Assembly: GCA_026386795.1 (NCBI GenBank)
Contig: JAPLMU010000057.1
Span: 1 to 35,800, forward strand
DNA length: 35,800 nt
Source of the DNA: Planctomycetota bacterium
GTDB taxonomy: Bacteria; Planctomycetota; Phycisphaerae; Phycisphaerales; SM1A02
Reading direction: 5' to 3'
This document shows, piece after piece, positions 1-9,127 of the stretch; position 1 is the first letter of the stretch; each line of letters opens with the position of its first letter. The notes under the pieces were generated by a model. It worked only from the letters and a program-made list of their open reading frames with translations, had not been told where the DNA came from and did not search any database. The translations under genes and the position numbers were made by a program.

Positions 1-1385
1 GTGACCGGCTCTTCGGAAAGAATGGCATCCACAACATCATGATCGAAGCGCTGCACCGTGAACCAACCCTGTTCGCGACGATCGTGCTCATCGACTGATC
101 CCAGCGGCGCTTGCACTTGGAACGCTGTCGTGACAAGCGCCAACACCTCCGGCTCCTCTGCGCGACGAACGCTTGCGAACGCCGTGGCGAACTTTGGCCA
201 GGTGCGCTGTGCACGACGTTCCGTGGCGGCAGCGGAATGTTCGCTGGCGTACAACACCGCGCGACCAGCTTCCATGCTCTCAATGATTTCCGTCGGCCAC
301 GCCCAAAGCTGCTTGAAACTGCCGCGTTTTTTAGCGGAACAGATCACTGCGCGCACGGCCATCAGCGAGCCGTCACCCTGCTCGCGCGCCGTCTCGCGGA
401 AGGCGGTTGACCCTGGAGTTTCTTCCGCGATGTACTGCGCGCACTCTTGCCACGGAATGAGTGTCACGAAAATATCGGGACCGATTTCGATCGGCTCTTC
501 CGGCTCTGGCGGTGGCGCTTCAAGCAGCAGACTTGCCACATGATTCAGCAAGATTGCAGCCGCTTGTGAGTGACGCGCGGGTACTTCAAGCATCTCCAAT
601 TCTGGAAGACCGCAGCGCAAGAGTCCGGTGGTGAACAGCATCATCGGTACATCATCTTCGTCTGATGTGGCAACGGCGGTGATCGTCCACAGGCTCTCGT
701 CATTGGGAACTGCATCGGCGGCTAGAAACTGCTCTTCAATTTCTTGGCGCGGCCAACGACGCGCGTTGGAGACATCCAAGATGCCAGTCAGTTCAGGGAG
801 CGATCCTGCAAGCATTGCCATCAAATGGAAATACTCGGCGTGCGTCTCGCCGGGCTCAAGCACGGTCTGCATGCCAACCACCCACTTGCAGGCCGCCATG
901 GCCGGATCTTCAAGTTGCCCTGGTTCGGCATTGAGCGCGCGTTCCGCCCACAGCACCACCGGCGAATTCACGCCCGGGATGTTCACCATCAGCGCCCACA
1001 ACATGCCTTCATCTTCATCGGGCTCGCTTGACTCCATCTCCACTTCGCGGCCCACCCAGCTTGCCACCGCGCGACCCACTTCATCACGCGTTGGCGCATC
1101 AGGGTGCGGCCAGAATCCGACCCATGCGCTGGCTATGGGCGCGGGGAGCTCCCAAGCGCTTTCGCCGAGTGGCTCGTCAGTGCCGTCGCCAGTGCCTTCG
1201 TCGGTTCCTTCATCGGTGCCGCCGTCAGTTCCTTCATCAGTGCCGCCGTCCGCATCTTCGTCAGCATCCTTGTCGCCATCGGCTTCAGGGTCGCCATGTG
1301 GACTCGGAGTATCAGATGAGGCGGGATCGGGCGCGTTGTCGCCTTGTGGCTGCGGGTCGAGGGGCTCATCGTCCGGGGACTTCAT
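1..1385 (-). CDS. DUF4026/DUF2314-like protein, 3' end cut by window edge
   Basis: An uninterrupted minus-strand frame runs from an ATG at 1385 to the left edge (461 codons, no stop). The first 80 or so residues are low-complexity and very acidic (Asp, Glu, Gly, Thr, Pro), with repeats of the type DEGTDGGTDEGT. After this comes globular sequence rich in conserved-looking Trp (SAWVGFWPHPDAP, LWAWPTEIIESMEAG), and the last visible part (GWFTVQRFDHDVVDAILSEEPV) resembles the start of a DUF2314 (YegJ-like) domain. The middle resembles DUF4026. Both names come from memory of the families and are tentative; no function is known. The gene diverges from leuS across only 49 bases. The opposite strand is also open here, but its translation is a Ser/Pro/Val repeat without domain character, so the minus frame is the coding one. 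No signal peptide is visible. Confidence 0.72.
   Translation of the reverse strand, partial: MKSPDDEPLDPQPQGDNAPDPASSDTPSPHGDPEADGDKDADEDADGGTDEGTDGGTDEGTDEGTGDGTDEPLGESAWELPAPIASAWVGFWPHPDAPTRDEVGRAVASWVGREVEMESSEPDEDEGMLWALMVNIPGVNSPVVLWAERALNAEPGQLEDPAMAACKWVVGMQTVLEPGETHAEYFHLMAMLAGSLPELTGILDVSNARRWPRQEIEEQFLAADAVPNDESLWTITAVATSDEDDVPMMLFTTGLLRCGLPELEMLEVPARHSQAAAILLNHVASLLLEAPPPEPEEPIEIGPDIFVTLIPWQECAQYIAEETPGSTAFRETAREQGDGSLMAVRAVICSAKKRGSFKQLWAWPTEIIESMEAGRAVLYASEHSAAATERRAQRTWPKFATAFASVRRAEEPEVLALVTTAFQVQAPLGSVDEHDRREQGWFTVQRFDHDVVDAILSEEPV
1190..1262. repeat. short in-frame repeats encoding an acidic linker
   Basis: Tandem variants of a 24-base unit containing CCTTCATCGGTGCCGCCGTC lie inside the minus-strand gene. 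They encode the Thr-Asp-Glu-Gly-Thr-Asp-Gly-Gly linker. The copies differ at a few bases. Confidence 0.6.
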
Positions 1386-1434
1386 TGCGGTGCATCGTAG
1401 GGTCACACGCCGACTGAAGTACGCTTCGACGCCT

Positions 1435-4400
1435 ATGTCCGCTGCGAACCACGCTACCGACGGCCACGCGCGCACCCCCGGACCACCGGGCGGCGCGAAC
1501 GAGACGCCCTTCCGATACACGGCGACGTTCGCCAATGCCACCGAAGAACGCTGGCAGGCGCGGCTTGAACAGGCTGAGGCAGCGGGCGGCGGCTATCGAC
1601 AACCGAACCCGGGCGAGCCTGGATTCGATGCGTCGCGCCCGAAGTTTTATTGCTTGGACATGTTCCCGTACCCATCCGGCGCGGGGCTCCATGTTGGCCA
1701 CCCTGAGGGCTACACCGCCACCGACATCATCTGCCGTTTCAAGAAGATGAAGGGCTTCAACGTGCTGCATCCCATGGGTTGGGACGCGTTCGGTCTGCCT
1801 GCGGAGCAATACGCCATTCAAACAGGCGTGCATCCAGAGGTCACCACCAAGAAAGCCATTGATAATTTTCGGCGCCAGCTGAAACGCTTTGGATTCATGT
1901 ACGATTGGTCGCGCGAATTTGCGACGATCGATCCCGACTACTACAAGTGGACGCAGTGGATTTGGCTGCTGGCTTACAGCGCATGGTTCGATCCGAAGGT
2001 GAAGGCCGCCCGACCGATCAGTGAGTTGGAGGCAGCGTTGGTCAGCGAGGATCGAGAAATTGCGGCGATGAGCGCCGACACTTCCGCAAGCGCTGCCGCC
2101 TCATCTGCAAGCGGCGCAACTTCGTCCGCGAGTGGCGCGCCCGTGGGCGTTACAAAGCGCTGGAGCGCGTGCACCAAGCGCGAACGGCAGGTCTATCTCG
2201 ATGGATTCCGCTTGGCGTATCTGGGCACGCAAACCGTGAACTGGTGCGCAAAATTGGGCACCGTGCTTGCCAACGAAGAGATCATTGATGGGCGCAGTGA
2301 GCGCGGTGGCCATCCGGTGGTGCGCATGCCGCTCAAGCAGTGGATGTTCCGCATCACGGCCTACGCCGATCGATTGCTTGCTGACCTGGCGTTGGTGGAG
2401 TGGCCAGATTCAACGCGCACTATGCAGAGCGAGTGGATCGGTCGCAGCGAGGGAGCGGAGATTCGATTTGCGGTGGATGGCGCAGGTGCAGCTTCGAACA
2501 CGAACAGTGCGGCCAACGCGGTGAGTGATTCGGCAGGCGCTGATCGTGAGTTCCTCTTCGTCTTCACCACCCGCCCAGACACGCTATTCGGCGCCACCTA
2601 CATGGTGGTCGCGCCGGAGCATCCGCTGATCGCGCGCATGGTGGCGCGCGGCGGCGACGCGCGGCTCGCGGAGTATGTTGCGTGGGCGAAGAATCGATCA
2701 GACATCGATCGCCAAGAATCAAAGAAGAAAACGGGTGTGCCGACTGGCTTGTTCGCTGTGAATCCAGCGACCGGCGCGCGCATTCCTGTGTGGACCGCGG
2801 ACTACGTGCTCATGGGCTACGGAACCGGTGCGATCATGGCGGTGCCCGCACACGATGAGCGCGACTTTGAATTTGCCAAGGAATTTGCGCTGCCGGTGCT
2901 GCAGGTTGTCGACATCACGGGCGTTGCCTGGACCGGCGAGATGGCAACAAGCGGCGAAGGTCGTGCGCTCAATAGCGCGAACGCCGCGAGTGGACTTTCG
3001 ATGAACGGCATGACGACCGCCGACGCGAAACGTGCGGCGATTGCGTGGCTTGAAGCGAAGGGCATCGGCGGTTTGCGCATCAACTATCGCCTGCGAGACT
3101 GGCTGTTCAGTCGGCAGCGCTACTGGGGCGAACCGTTTCCAGTGGTCTACGACGCTGAAGGAATTCACTATCCGGTATCGGTCGCTGCGTTGCCGGTGGC
3201 ATTGCCGCCACTCGCTGACTATCGACCGGTAGAAAGTAGTACGCCGCAGCCACCGCTCGCGAAGGCGCGCGATTGGACGCACACGACGGCCGGCGCGGCA
3301 GGCGTTGATCCTGCACTCTTGCCTGCGGACACTGCAGTGGTGCGCGAGACGAACACGATGCCGGGTTGGGCGGGAAGTTGCTGGTACTACCTGCGCTATT
3401 GCTCGCCCAAGGATGCGCAGGCATTTGTTGATCCAGCGGCGGAACGGTATTGGATGTTGTCGCGGAAGAAGAGTGCGAAGGGAGCGGGCGAGTCCGGCGC
3501 TGGTGCAGCGACGGTTGCCGCTCCGACTTCGTATGACGCGACCACGTGTCACGCAGGTGGTGTTGACCTCTATGTCGGCGGCAGCGAGCACGCGGTGCTA
3601 CATCTTCTGTACGCGCGATTCTGGCACAAGATGCTCTTTGATCTTGGCAAGGTGAGTACGCCGGAGCCGATGGGGAAATTGTTCCACCAAGGGCTCATCA
3701 CCAGCCATGCGTATCAGCGTGCGGACCGCACGCTGGTGCCGATCGATGAAGTTGAGGATCGTGGCGAAGGTCAATGCGTGGAGAAAGCCACTGGCGAGCC
3801 AGTGACGCAGATTGTTGCGAAGATGTCAAAGAGCCTGCGAAACGTGGTCAATCCGGATGATGTGATCGCGGAGTACGGCGCTGACACGTTCCGTTTGTAC
3901 GAGATGTACATGGGACCACTGGAGGCGTCGAAGCCATGGAACACCCGAGACATTGTTGGTGTGTTCCGCTTCTTGCAGCGCGCGTGGCGGCTTGCGGTTG
4001 ATGAGCGCACAGGTGATGTGTTGTGCGCGGCGGTGGCTGATGCGACTATTGAGAAGCAGTTGCATCGGACCATTGCGAAGGTTGGCGAAGACATTGAGCG
4101 TCTGAGTTTGAACACGGCGATCGCGGCGATGATCGAGTTGGTGAATGCAGCGACGCGGCCGAGTGATATGACCGACGCAACAAAGGGCGGCATGACGCGC
4201 GATCAGCTAGTGCGATTCGCGTGTGTCTTGTGGCCATTCGCGCCACACATTGCGGACGAGATGGGAGAGCGCTTGGGCGTAGTGGGCGGGCTGCATGGAA
4301 TGCAGTGGCCAACGTTCGACCCGGCAATGCTGGTGGACAGCGAGGTGGAGATTGCGGTGCAAGTGCAGGGCAAAGTGCGCGCACGGATCACGGTGCCAAC

Positions 4401-4527
4401 GGCAGCGAGTGCGGCGGAGATTGAGGCCATGGCATTAGCGCACCCGCAAGTACTGCCACACCTCGGCGAGAAGCCACCCAAAAAGGTCGTTGTAGTACCC
4501 GGACGAATGGTCAACATCGTCCTCTAA
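1435..4527 (+). CDS. leuS: leucyl-tRNA synthetase, enlarged
   Basis: Charges tRNA-Leu with leucine in the cytoplasm (class Ia synthetase). The HIGH motif is HVGH at residues 86-89, inside MFPYPSGAGLHVGHPEGY, and KMSKS is at about 796-800. The CP1 editing domain is recognisable from FTTRPDTLFGATYMVVAPEH and MAVPAHDERDFEFAKEF. The protein has 1030 residues, against about 860 for E. coli LeuS. Much of the excess lies in Ala/Ser/Gly-rich inserts at about 205-240, 347-373 (at the edge of the editing domain) and 676-700. The start is the ATG at 1435, because upstream in-frame sequence lies over the opposite-strand gene and is repetitive; no strong Shine-Dalgarno is seen. The catalytic and editing motifs look intact. 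It converges with folC, with 12 bases between the stops and no terminator visible. Confidence 0.96.
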   Translation: MSAANHATDGHARTPGPPGGANETPFRYTATFANATEERWQARLEQAEAAGGGYRQPNPGEPGFDASRPKFYCLDMFPYPSGAGLHVGHPEGYTATDIICRFKKMKGFNVLHPMGWDAFGLPAEQYAIQTGVHPEVTTKKAIDNFRRQLKRFGFMYDWSREFATIDPDYYKWTQWIWLLAYSAWFDPKVKAARPISELEAALVSEDREIAAMSADTSASAAASSASGATSSASGAPVGVTKRWSACTKRERQVYLDGFRLAYLGTQTVNWCAKLGTVLANEEIIDGRSERGGHPVVRMPLKQWMFRITAYADRLLADLALVEWPDSTRTMQSEWIGRSEGAEIRFAVDGAGAASNTNSAANAVSDSAGADREFLFVFTTRPDTLFGATYMVVAPEHPLIARMVARGGDARLAEYVAWAKNRSDIDRQESKKKTGVPTGLFAVNPATGARIPVWTADYVLMGYGTGAIMAVPAHDERDFEFAKEFALPVLQVVDITGVAWTGEMATSGEGRALNSANAASGLSMNGMTTADAKRAAIAWLEAKGIGGLRINYRLRDWLFSRQRYWGEPFPVVYDAEGIHYPVSVAALPVALPPLADYRPVESSTPQPPLAKARDWTHTTAGAAGVDPALLPADTAVVRETNTMPGWAGSCWYYLRYCSPKDAQAFVDPAAERYWMLSRKKSAKGAGESGAGAATVAAPTSYDATTCHAGGVDLYVGGSEHAVLHLLYARFWHKMLFDLGKVSTPEPMGKLFHQGLITSHAYQRADRTLVPIDEVEDRGEGQCVEKATGEPVTQIVAKMSKSLRNVVNPDDVIAEYGADTFRLYEMYMGPLEASKPWNTRDIVGVFRFLQRAWRLAVDERTGDVLCAAVADATIEKQLHRTIAKVGEDIERLSLNTAIAAMIELVNAATRPSDMTDATKGGMTRDQLVRFACVLWPFAPHIADEMGERLGVVGGLHGMQWPTFDPAMLVDSEVEIAVQVQGKVRARITVPTAASAAEIEAMALAHPQVLPHLGEKPPKKVVVVPGRMVNIVL

Positions 4528-4539
4528 ACAGGCACCTAT

Positions 4540-6414
4540 TTATTTCTTCTCGGAGATGTACTTCAGGGCTTCGCCCACGACGTAGAAGCTGCCGGTCACG
4601 CAGATCAGATCCTCACGGCTCACTCCGCGGATTGCCATGTCGATGGCCTCCGGGACCGTCCGTGCAATCTGACTCATCTTGCCGGAACGCTCCTGGAAGA
4701 GCTTCTGCAACTCTTCCGGGCTCGCCGCGCGCGGCGTCGAGGACGCGCGCGTGAAGATCACCTTGTCTGCGCCAAGATTGACCTTGTCAATCATCTCGGC
4801 AATGTCCTTGTCAGCGCAGCAGCCGAATACACACACCATGCTGTCGTACGGAACATGCGCGCCGACGCAACGCATCAGCGCGTTCACCGCCGCTGGGTTG
4901 TGCGCGCCGTCACACAGAACGCGCGGACGGTGCGAAACCACTTCCATGCGTCCCGGGATCTTGGTCGCGGCAAGGCCAGCGGTCAGCTTGTCTTCGGACA
5001 ACTCAAAGCCAAAGTTCTTGAGAACATCAACCGCAGCAAGCGCGAGTCCGCAGTTGCTCGCCTGATGCTCGCCCTGCAGCGGCACCGGAACATGCTCAAG
5101 GCGACTGTTCTTGGTGTACATGCACACTCGAGTGTGCGGTCCAAGGTCTGGGGTCACGCAGAATCGACTGGAGAACTCGATGTCCTTGTTCACAATCCGA
5201 AGCTCAGCGCCAACTGATTGCGCTACTTCGCGCATAACAGCGTCGACTTCTGGATCCTGCTCGAAGAACAACGCTGGTACGCCCTTCTTAAAGATGCCCG
5301 CCTTCTCGCGAGCAATCAGCGCCTTGGTTCCGCCAAGCAGCTTGGTGTGATCCAAATCAATCGACGTCACGATGCTCACAAGCGGCGTAATGACATTGGT
5401 CGAGTCAAGGCGACCACCAAGGCCAACCTCAACCACCGCAATATCAACAGCCTGCTGCGCAAAGTGCGCGAATGCAACTGCGGTCATCAATTCGAAGAAG
5501 GTCGCCTGCTCGCCGAGCTTTTCTGCAGCCTTCGCCACAGCGCGGACCGTATCCACGAATTCCGTCTTGGGGATGAGGTTTCCATCAATCTGCACGCGCT
5601 CGCGCATGTCGATCAGATGCGGGCTCGTGTACACGCCCACTGCGTATCCGGACGCGCGCAGCATCGAAGCGATCATCGCCACTGTGCTGCCCTTGCCGTT
5701 TGTTCCAGCAACATGCACCGTCTTGATCTTCTGGTGCGGATTGCCAAGCAGGCTCATGAGCTTGTGCATGCGGTCGAGCTTGAATGTCTCTTCGCCGTAC
5801 TTCGCCGGACGCAGCCGCTCAAAGTCCGGGCGCGCCATCAAGTAACGCGTCGCCATCATGATGGATGTGATTTCGTTCGGCTTCGGGCACTCAAACACCG
5901 CGGTTGGCTTTGGCTCAACCGTTGCGGGCGCCTTCGGTGCAAATGTGAACGGCGTTCGAGCAGCAACCACCGGCTTGCTAGTTTGTTTCGCAGTCGACAC
6001 CTTCAGGTTGGATGCCGCCGTCACGGAACTCCGAGTGCCAACAGGCTTCGATGCGACCGATGACTTCGCAGTCACAACAGCCTTTGCAACCGGCGTGGTC
6101 TTCACAGTTGCTGCGATCGTGGTCTTCGCAACCGGCGTGGTCTTCACAACCGGCGTGGTCTTCGCAGAGATCACCGTCTTCGAAGAAGCCACTGTCTTCG
6201 CACCAGTCGCGGACTTCGCAACAGGCACCGTCTTCGTCGAAGACTTGACGACCGGAACCGTCTTCCCCTTCACAACAGACTTCGATGTCACCGACGCTAC
6301 TACTTTCGTCTTGCCGTTTCCGCTTGTCTTAGCGGTGGCGCTTTTTACAGGTGCGAGGCGGGAAACCGTCTTGGAGCCGGCGCGCGAGGCGCTGGCGGAG
6401 GTCACCTTTGGCAT
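4540..6414 (-). CDS. folC: folylpolyglutamate/dihydrofolate synthase with H1-like N-terminal tail
   Basis: Adds glutamate to folates (and/or to dihydropteroate) in the cytoplasm, using ATP. The Mur-ligase-type P-loop reads HVAGTNGKGST, followed by GVYTSPHL, EVGLGGRLDSTN, SIDLDHTKLLG, the carbamylated-Lys region REKAGIFKKG, and the C-terminal CDGAHNPAA. All are FolC signatures. The enzyme part (about 430 residues) follows a tail of about 190 residues made of Lys, Thr, Val, Ala and Pro (KTTPVAKTT-type repeats), resembling histone H1-like or AlgP-like tails. I chose the ATG at 6414 (MPKVTSASASRAG); a GTG at 6459 would add 15 residues. It is the last gene of the run that begins with ribH, 75 bases after hrpB. 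The role of the tail is unknown. Confidence 0.94.
   Translation of the reverse strand: MPKVTSASASRAGSKTVSRLAPVKSATAKTSGNGKTKVVASVTSKSVVKGKTVPVVKSSTKTVPVAKSATGAKTVASSKTVISAKTTPVVKTTPVAKTTIAATVKTTPVAKAVVTAKSSVASKPVGTRSSVTAASNLKVSTAKQTSKPVVAARTPFTFAPKAPATVEPKPTAVFECPKPNEITSIMMATRYLMARPDFERLRPAKYGEETFKLDRMHKLMSLLGNPHQKIKTVHVAGTNGKGSTVAMIASMLRASGYAVGVYTSPHLIDMRERVQIDGNLIPKTEFVDTVRAVAKAAEKLGEQATFFELMTAVAFAHFAQQAVDIAVVEVGLGGRLDSTNVITPLVSIVTSIDLDHTKLLGGTKALIAREKAGIFKKGVPALFFEQDPEVDAVMREVAQSVGAELRIVNKDIEFSSRFCVTPDLGPHTRVCMYTKNSRLEHVPVPLQGEHQASNCGLALAAVDVLKNFGFELSEDKLTAGLAATKIPGRMEVVSHRPRVLCDGAHNPAAVNALMRCVGAHVPYDSMVCVFGCCADKDIAEMIDKVNLGADKVIFTRASSTPRAASPEELQKLFQERSGKMSQIARTVPEAIDMAIRGVSREDLICVTGSFYVVGEALKYISEKK
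6088..6164. repeat. direct repeats encoding the KTTPVA motif of FolC
   Basis: Three near-identical copies of ACCGGCGTGGTCTTC(A/G)CA start near 6089, 6130 and 6148. In the minus-strand folC frame they encode Lys-Thr-Thr-Pro-Val-(Ala/Val). The last two are adjacent, consistent with growth by slippage. Confidence 0.7.
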
Positions 6415-6489
6415 AGACGGGCATTCTAACGAAACAGCGCATAAAACGCGAACTGCCACTCGCTAATCCATGGGTAACAAGGAGTTACG

Positions 6490-7026
6490 TCATCGCCACT
6501 CATGCCTCGGATAGCGCCTTTTGAGTTCCTTCTTAACCTCCGGGTACAGCCGCTCCCAGAAGCCTGGCAGATCCTCAGTCACCTGCACCGGTCGGCGATT
6601 CGGCCCCAGTAATTCGAGCACCACCTTCACACGACCACCAGCAACTGTTGGGTGCCCAACGAAGTCATAGAAGTCCTGAATCTTGCCGCGACCACGCGGC
6701 GGCTTGCCCTCGGCGTATTCAACTTTCATCTTCCATCCACTCGCAAGCGCGAGCGCCGCCGGAGCCGCACGCTCAACAAATTGCTGCTCGTCCCATGACA
6801 GCGCGCCGCGAAATATATCGAGCACCGGACGCGTATCAAGATCTGAAGCGCGCGCGCACCCCTGCGCGATTTCTGCTGCGAGAACGCCAAGATCATCAGC
6901 GTCATAGGTAATCAAGCCGCGCTCCGGAAACCACGCGGCAACACACCGCACCCGCGCGATCCACTGATCAACCGACTCGTCCCATGTTGTCGGCCGCAAC
7001 TCACCATGGTCGAACGACCTGCGCAA
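6490..7026 (-). pseudogene. hrpB: C-terminal part of hrpB, out of frame with the main part
   Basis: This frame is one base out of register with the preceding helicase frame. It encodes what is clearly the HrpB C-terminus: WDESVDQWIARVRCVAAWFPE, KVEYAEGKPPRGRGKIQDF, RVKVVLELLGPNRRPVQV and DLPGFWERLYPEVKKELKRRYPRHEW. The family normally carries this as one chain with the helicase. The frame stays open for at least 178 codons and is well conserved, so the break is recent, is a sequencing or assembly error, or is bypassed. There is no credible separate start: a TTG at 7026 is possible, and a TTG at 7212 would translate unconserved sequence. The boundary given is approximate. Confidence 0.75.
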
Positions 7027-9127
7027 ACACGATGCCGTCAAAGACGCGCTCTTCAAACTCAGCCGCCGCGCCAAGTTCATCACTGAAACGCACCTCGGTC
7101 TGCGTAGAAACTCGATCCGGCATTGCATGTTCCACCCACTCCACATCGAGCGGCGTGACCATTCCAAGCGATTGATGCAGTTGATCGCCACGCCCGCCCT
7201 CGCGCACCTCAAGTGCTAACACAAAGCCAGAGCCGCGTTGAACACTGGTTGGATCGATACTCACCTTGCGGCGCCCCGGCATCGCGCAATGCGGCCGCTG
7301 CGCGTCCATCCGCCATCCAACATGATCAGCGAAGCCCGCCAGCAACGCCCGCGAAACGCGTGCAAATGAGTCGCCTTCAAACGCAGCGGTCGCGCCACTA
7401 TTTGCCTGATCGCTCTGCACCACGCCACCGCGTGACCCGCCATCCCGCCCCGCCGCCGCCACCGTTCGATCATCATCGCCACCCGATGCCGCGCGCACCA
7501 ACTCGCGCGCAGCAGACGCCACCTCGCGACAAGCTCCAAGCGACGCGTCAACACCCTCGTGCCGCGCGTTTCGAAATCCACTCGCCTCTACGCGCAACAG
7601 CAATTCTTCGCGCGCGCCAATATCACTCGGTGGCTCGCCGTCGGGCGTCAAGCGGACCAATTGCGCCGGACCGCCGCTCTGCACAACATCACGGTCAGAA
7701 ACAATCGCGCACCAACGCGCCGCGCGCTCAAGGACACCAAGTGATGCCGCTTCCACCAATACACGACCGAGCCGCGGATGCACAGGAATGCGCGCAAGCC
7801 GCTTGCCAAGCGCAGTCAGCATCCCATCTGCATTGATCGCTCCGATCGCATCGAGCGTGCCGTGCGCGCGCAACACTGCATCATCAGCAGGCGGATCAAG
7901 CCACGGAAATTTCTCGAACGGACCGAAGCCCATGGACAGCACCATCAACATGGATTCCGCAAGATCGATGCGCCGCACTTCCGGCGTTTCCGCCGCCGGC
8001 CGCTGCGCCTGTTCCCAGTCGGTCCACAACCGCACGCATGCACCCGGCGCAGTGCGCCCGGCTCGACCAGAACGCTGATCGGCACTCGCACGGCTGATCG
8101 CCTCGGTGCGCAATGCATTCAAACCGCGACGCGGATCCACGCGGAATACCCGCGCCAATCCAGAATCAACAACCATTCGAACGCCCGGAATAGTGATCGA
8201 CGTCTCCGCAACATTCGTCGCCACAATCACCTTGCGACGACCACGCACCGCGGGCGCAACGGCGGCGTCTTGCCGATCGGCGGGCATCGATCCGTGTAGC
8301 GGCACCACGTCGAACACGCTGCCTCCCGCAATGGCACGAAGCTCTGCGCGCACCGCATCCACAGTGCGATCAATCTCAAACGCACCCGGCATGAATACCA
8401 GCGCATCACCTTCATGCCCTTCATCAACAAGCCGGCGCACGGCGCGAGCGGCGCGCTCCCAAACCGGCGCACCTTCTGCGCCCGGCTCATAGCGAATGCT
8501 CACCGGATACGCGCGGCCCTCAGCCGTAATGACAGGCGCAGAGAGATATGCCGCCGCCTGCCCTGCGTCCATCGTTGCACTCATGGCGGCAACCATCAAC
8601 TCCGGACGCTGCTCGCGCGCGGCGCGTACCACGCCCAGCGCAAGATCAGCAAACACACTGCGTTCATGGAACTCATCAAGCAACACGCATCCGATTCCCT
8701 TCAACAGAGGATCGCGCTGCGCTTGACGCAAGAACACACCCTCGGTGACAAATCGAATGCGCGTGCGCGGCCCGACCATGCGCTCGAACCGTGTTTGAAA
8801 GCCAACATCCTCACCGAGCGCCACGCCCATCTCTTCGGCAACGCGCCGCGCCGTCATGCGCGCCGCAAGTCGACGCGGTTCGAGCACCACGATTTGCCCA
8901 TCAACAAGCCCAGATCGCGCCAATATTTGCGGAACTTGTGTGGTCTTTCCACTACCCGTCGCGGCGGTCAACACCATCGCCCGGGCTGTTCGCATGCATT
9001 CGGTGATCTGTCCAGCGGCGCGTAGTACTGGCAATGCGGAGCCAACATGAACGGCATCAACGGCATCACTCGCACCCCCGCGCCGCGCTGGCACATCACC
9101 CTTCGGATTCGTGCGCGGGTCCGTCAC
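7001..9127 (-). CDS. hrpB: ATP-dependent helicase HrpB (frame ends early)
   Basis: DEAH/RHA superfamily 2 helicase. Walker A is GSGKT (residues 58-62), motif II is DEFH (151-154), motif III is SAT (183-185) and motif VI is QRSGRAGR (351-358). The helicase-associated region follows. The biological role of HrpB is not well defined. The GTG start at 9127 overlaps the TGA stop of the upstream gene as GTGA, implying coupled translation. At 708 residues it stops with QVVRPW just where the HrpB C-terminal region should begin; that region continues in another frame down to 6490. A +1 shift in reading near 7001-7040 would join them, though the linker would be shorter than I expect, so a small deletion not divisible by three may also be involved. 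Confidence 0.9.
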   Translation of the reverse strand: MTDPRTNPKGDVPARRGGASDAVDAVHVGSALPVLRAAGQITECMRTARAMVLTAATGSGKTTQVPQILARSGLVDGQIVVLEPRRLAARMTARRVAEEMGVALGEDVGFQTRFERMVGPRTRIRFVTEGVFLRQAQRDPLLKGIGCVLLDEFHERSVFADLALGVVRAAREQRPELMVAAMSATMDAGQAAAYLSAPVITAEGRAYPVSIRYEPGAEGAPVWERAARAVRRLVDEGHEGDALVFMPGAFEIDRTVDAVRAELRAIAGGSVFDVVPLHGSMPADRQDAAVAPAVRGRRKVIVATNVAETSITIPGVRMVVDSGLARVFRVDPRRGLNALRTEAISRASADQRSGRAGRTAPGACVRLWTDWEQAQRPAAETPEVRRIDLAESMLMVLSMGFGPFEKFPWLDPPADDAVLRAHGTLDAIGAINADGMLTALGKRLARIPVHPRLGRVLVEAASLGVLERAARWCAIVSDRDVVQSGGPAQLVRLTPDGEPPSDIGAREELLLRVEASGFRNARHEGVDASLGACREVASAARELVRAASGGDDDRTVAAAGRDGGSRGGVVQSDQANSGATAAFEGDSFARVSRALLAGFADHVGWRMDAQRPHCAMPGRRKVSIDPTSVQRGSGFVLALEVREGGRGDQLHQSLGMVTPLDVEWVEHAMPDRVSTQTEVRFSDELGAAAEFEERVFDGIVFAQVVRPW

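Noticed and set aside
628-1434. Open plus-strand frame upstream of leuS that could add 269 residues
   Set aside because: It covers the opposite-strand DUF-like gene; its translation is Ser/Pro/Val repeats and lacks any LeuS similarity. The family-like sequence begins after ATG 1435.
2719-3591. 290-residue minus-strand frame opposite leuS
   Set aside because: Arg/His-rich mirror of a GC-rich gene with no domain-like text; leuS on the other strand is certain.
5218-6063. 281-residue plus-strand frame opposite folC
   Set aside because: Shadow of folC; composition Arg/His/Cys-rich without motifs.
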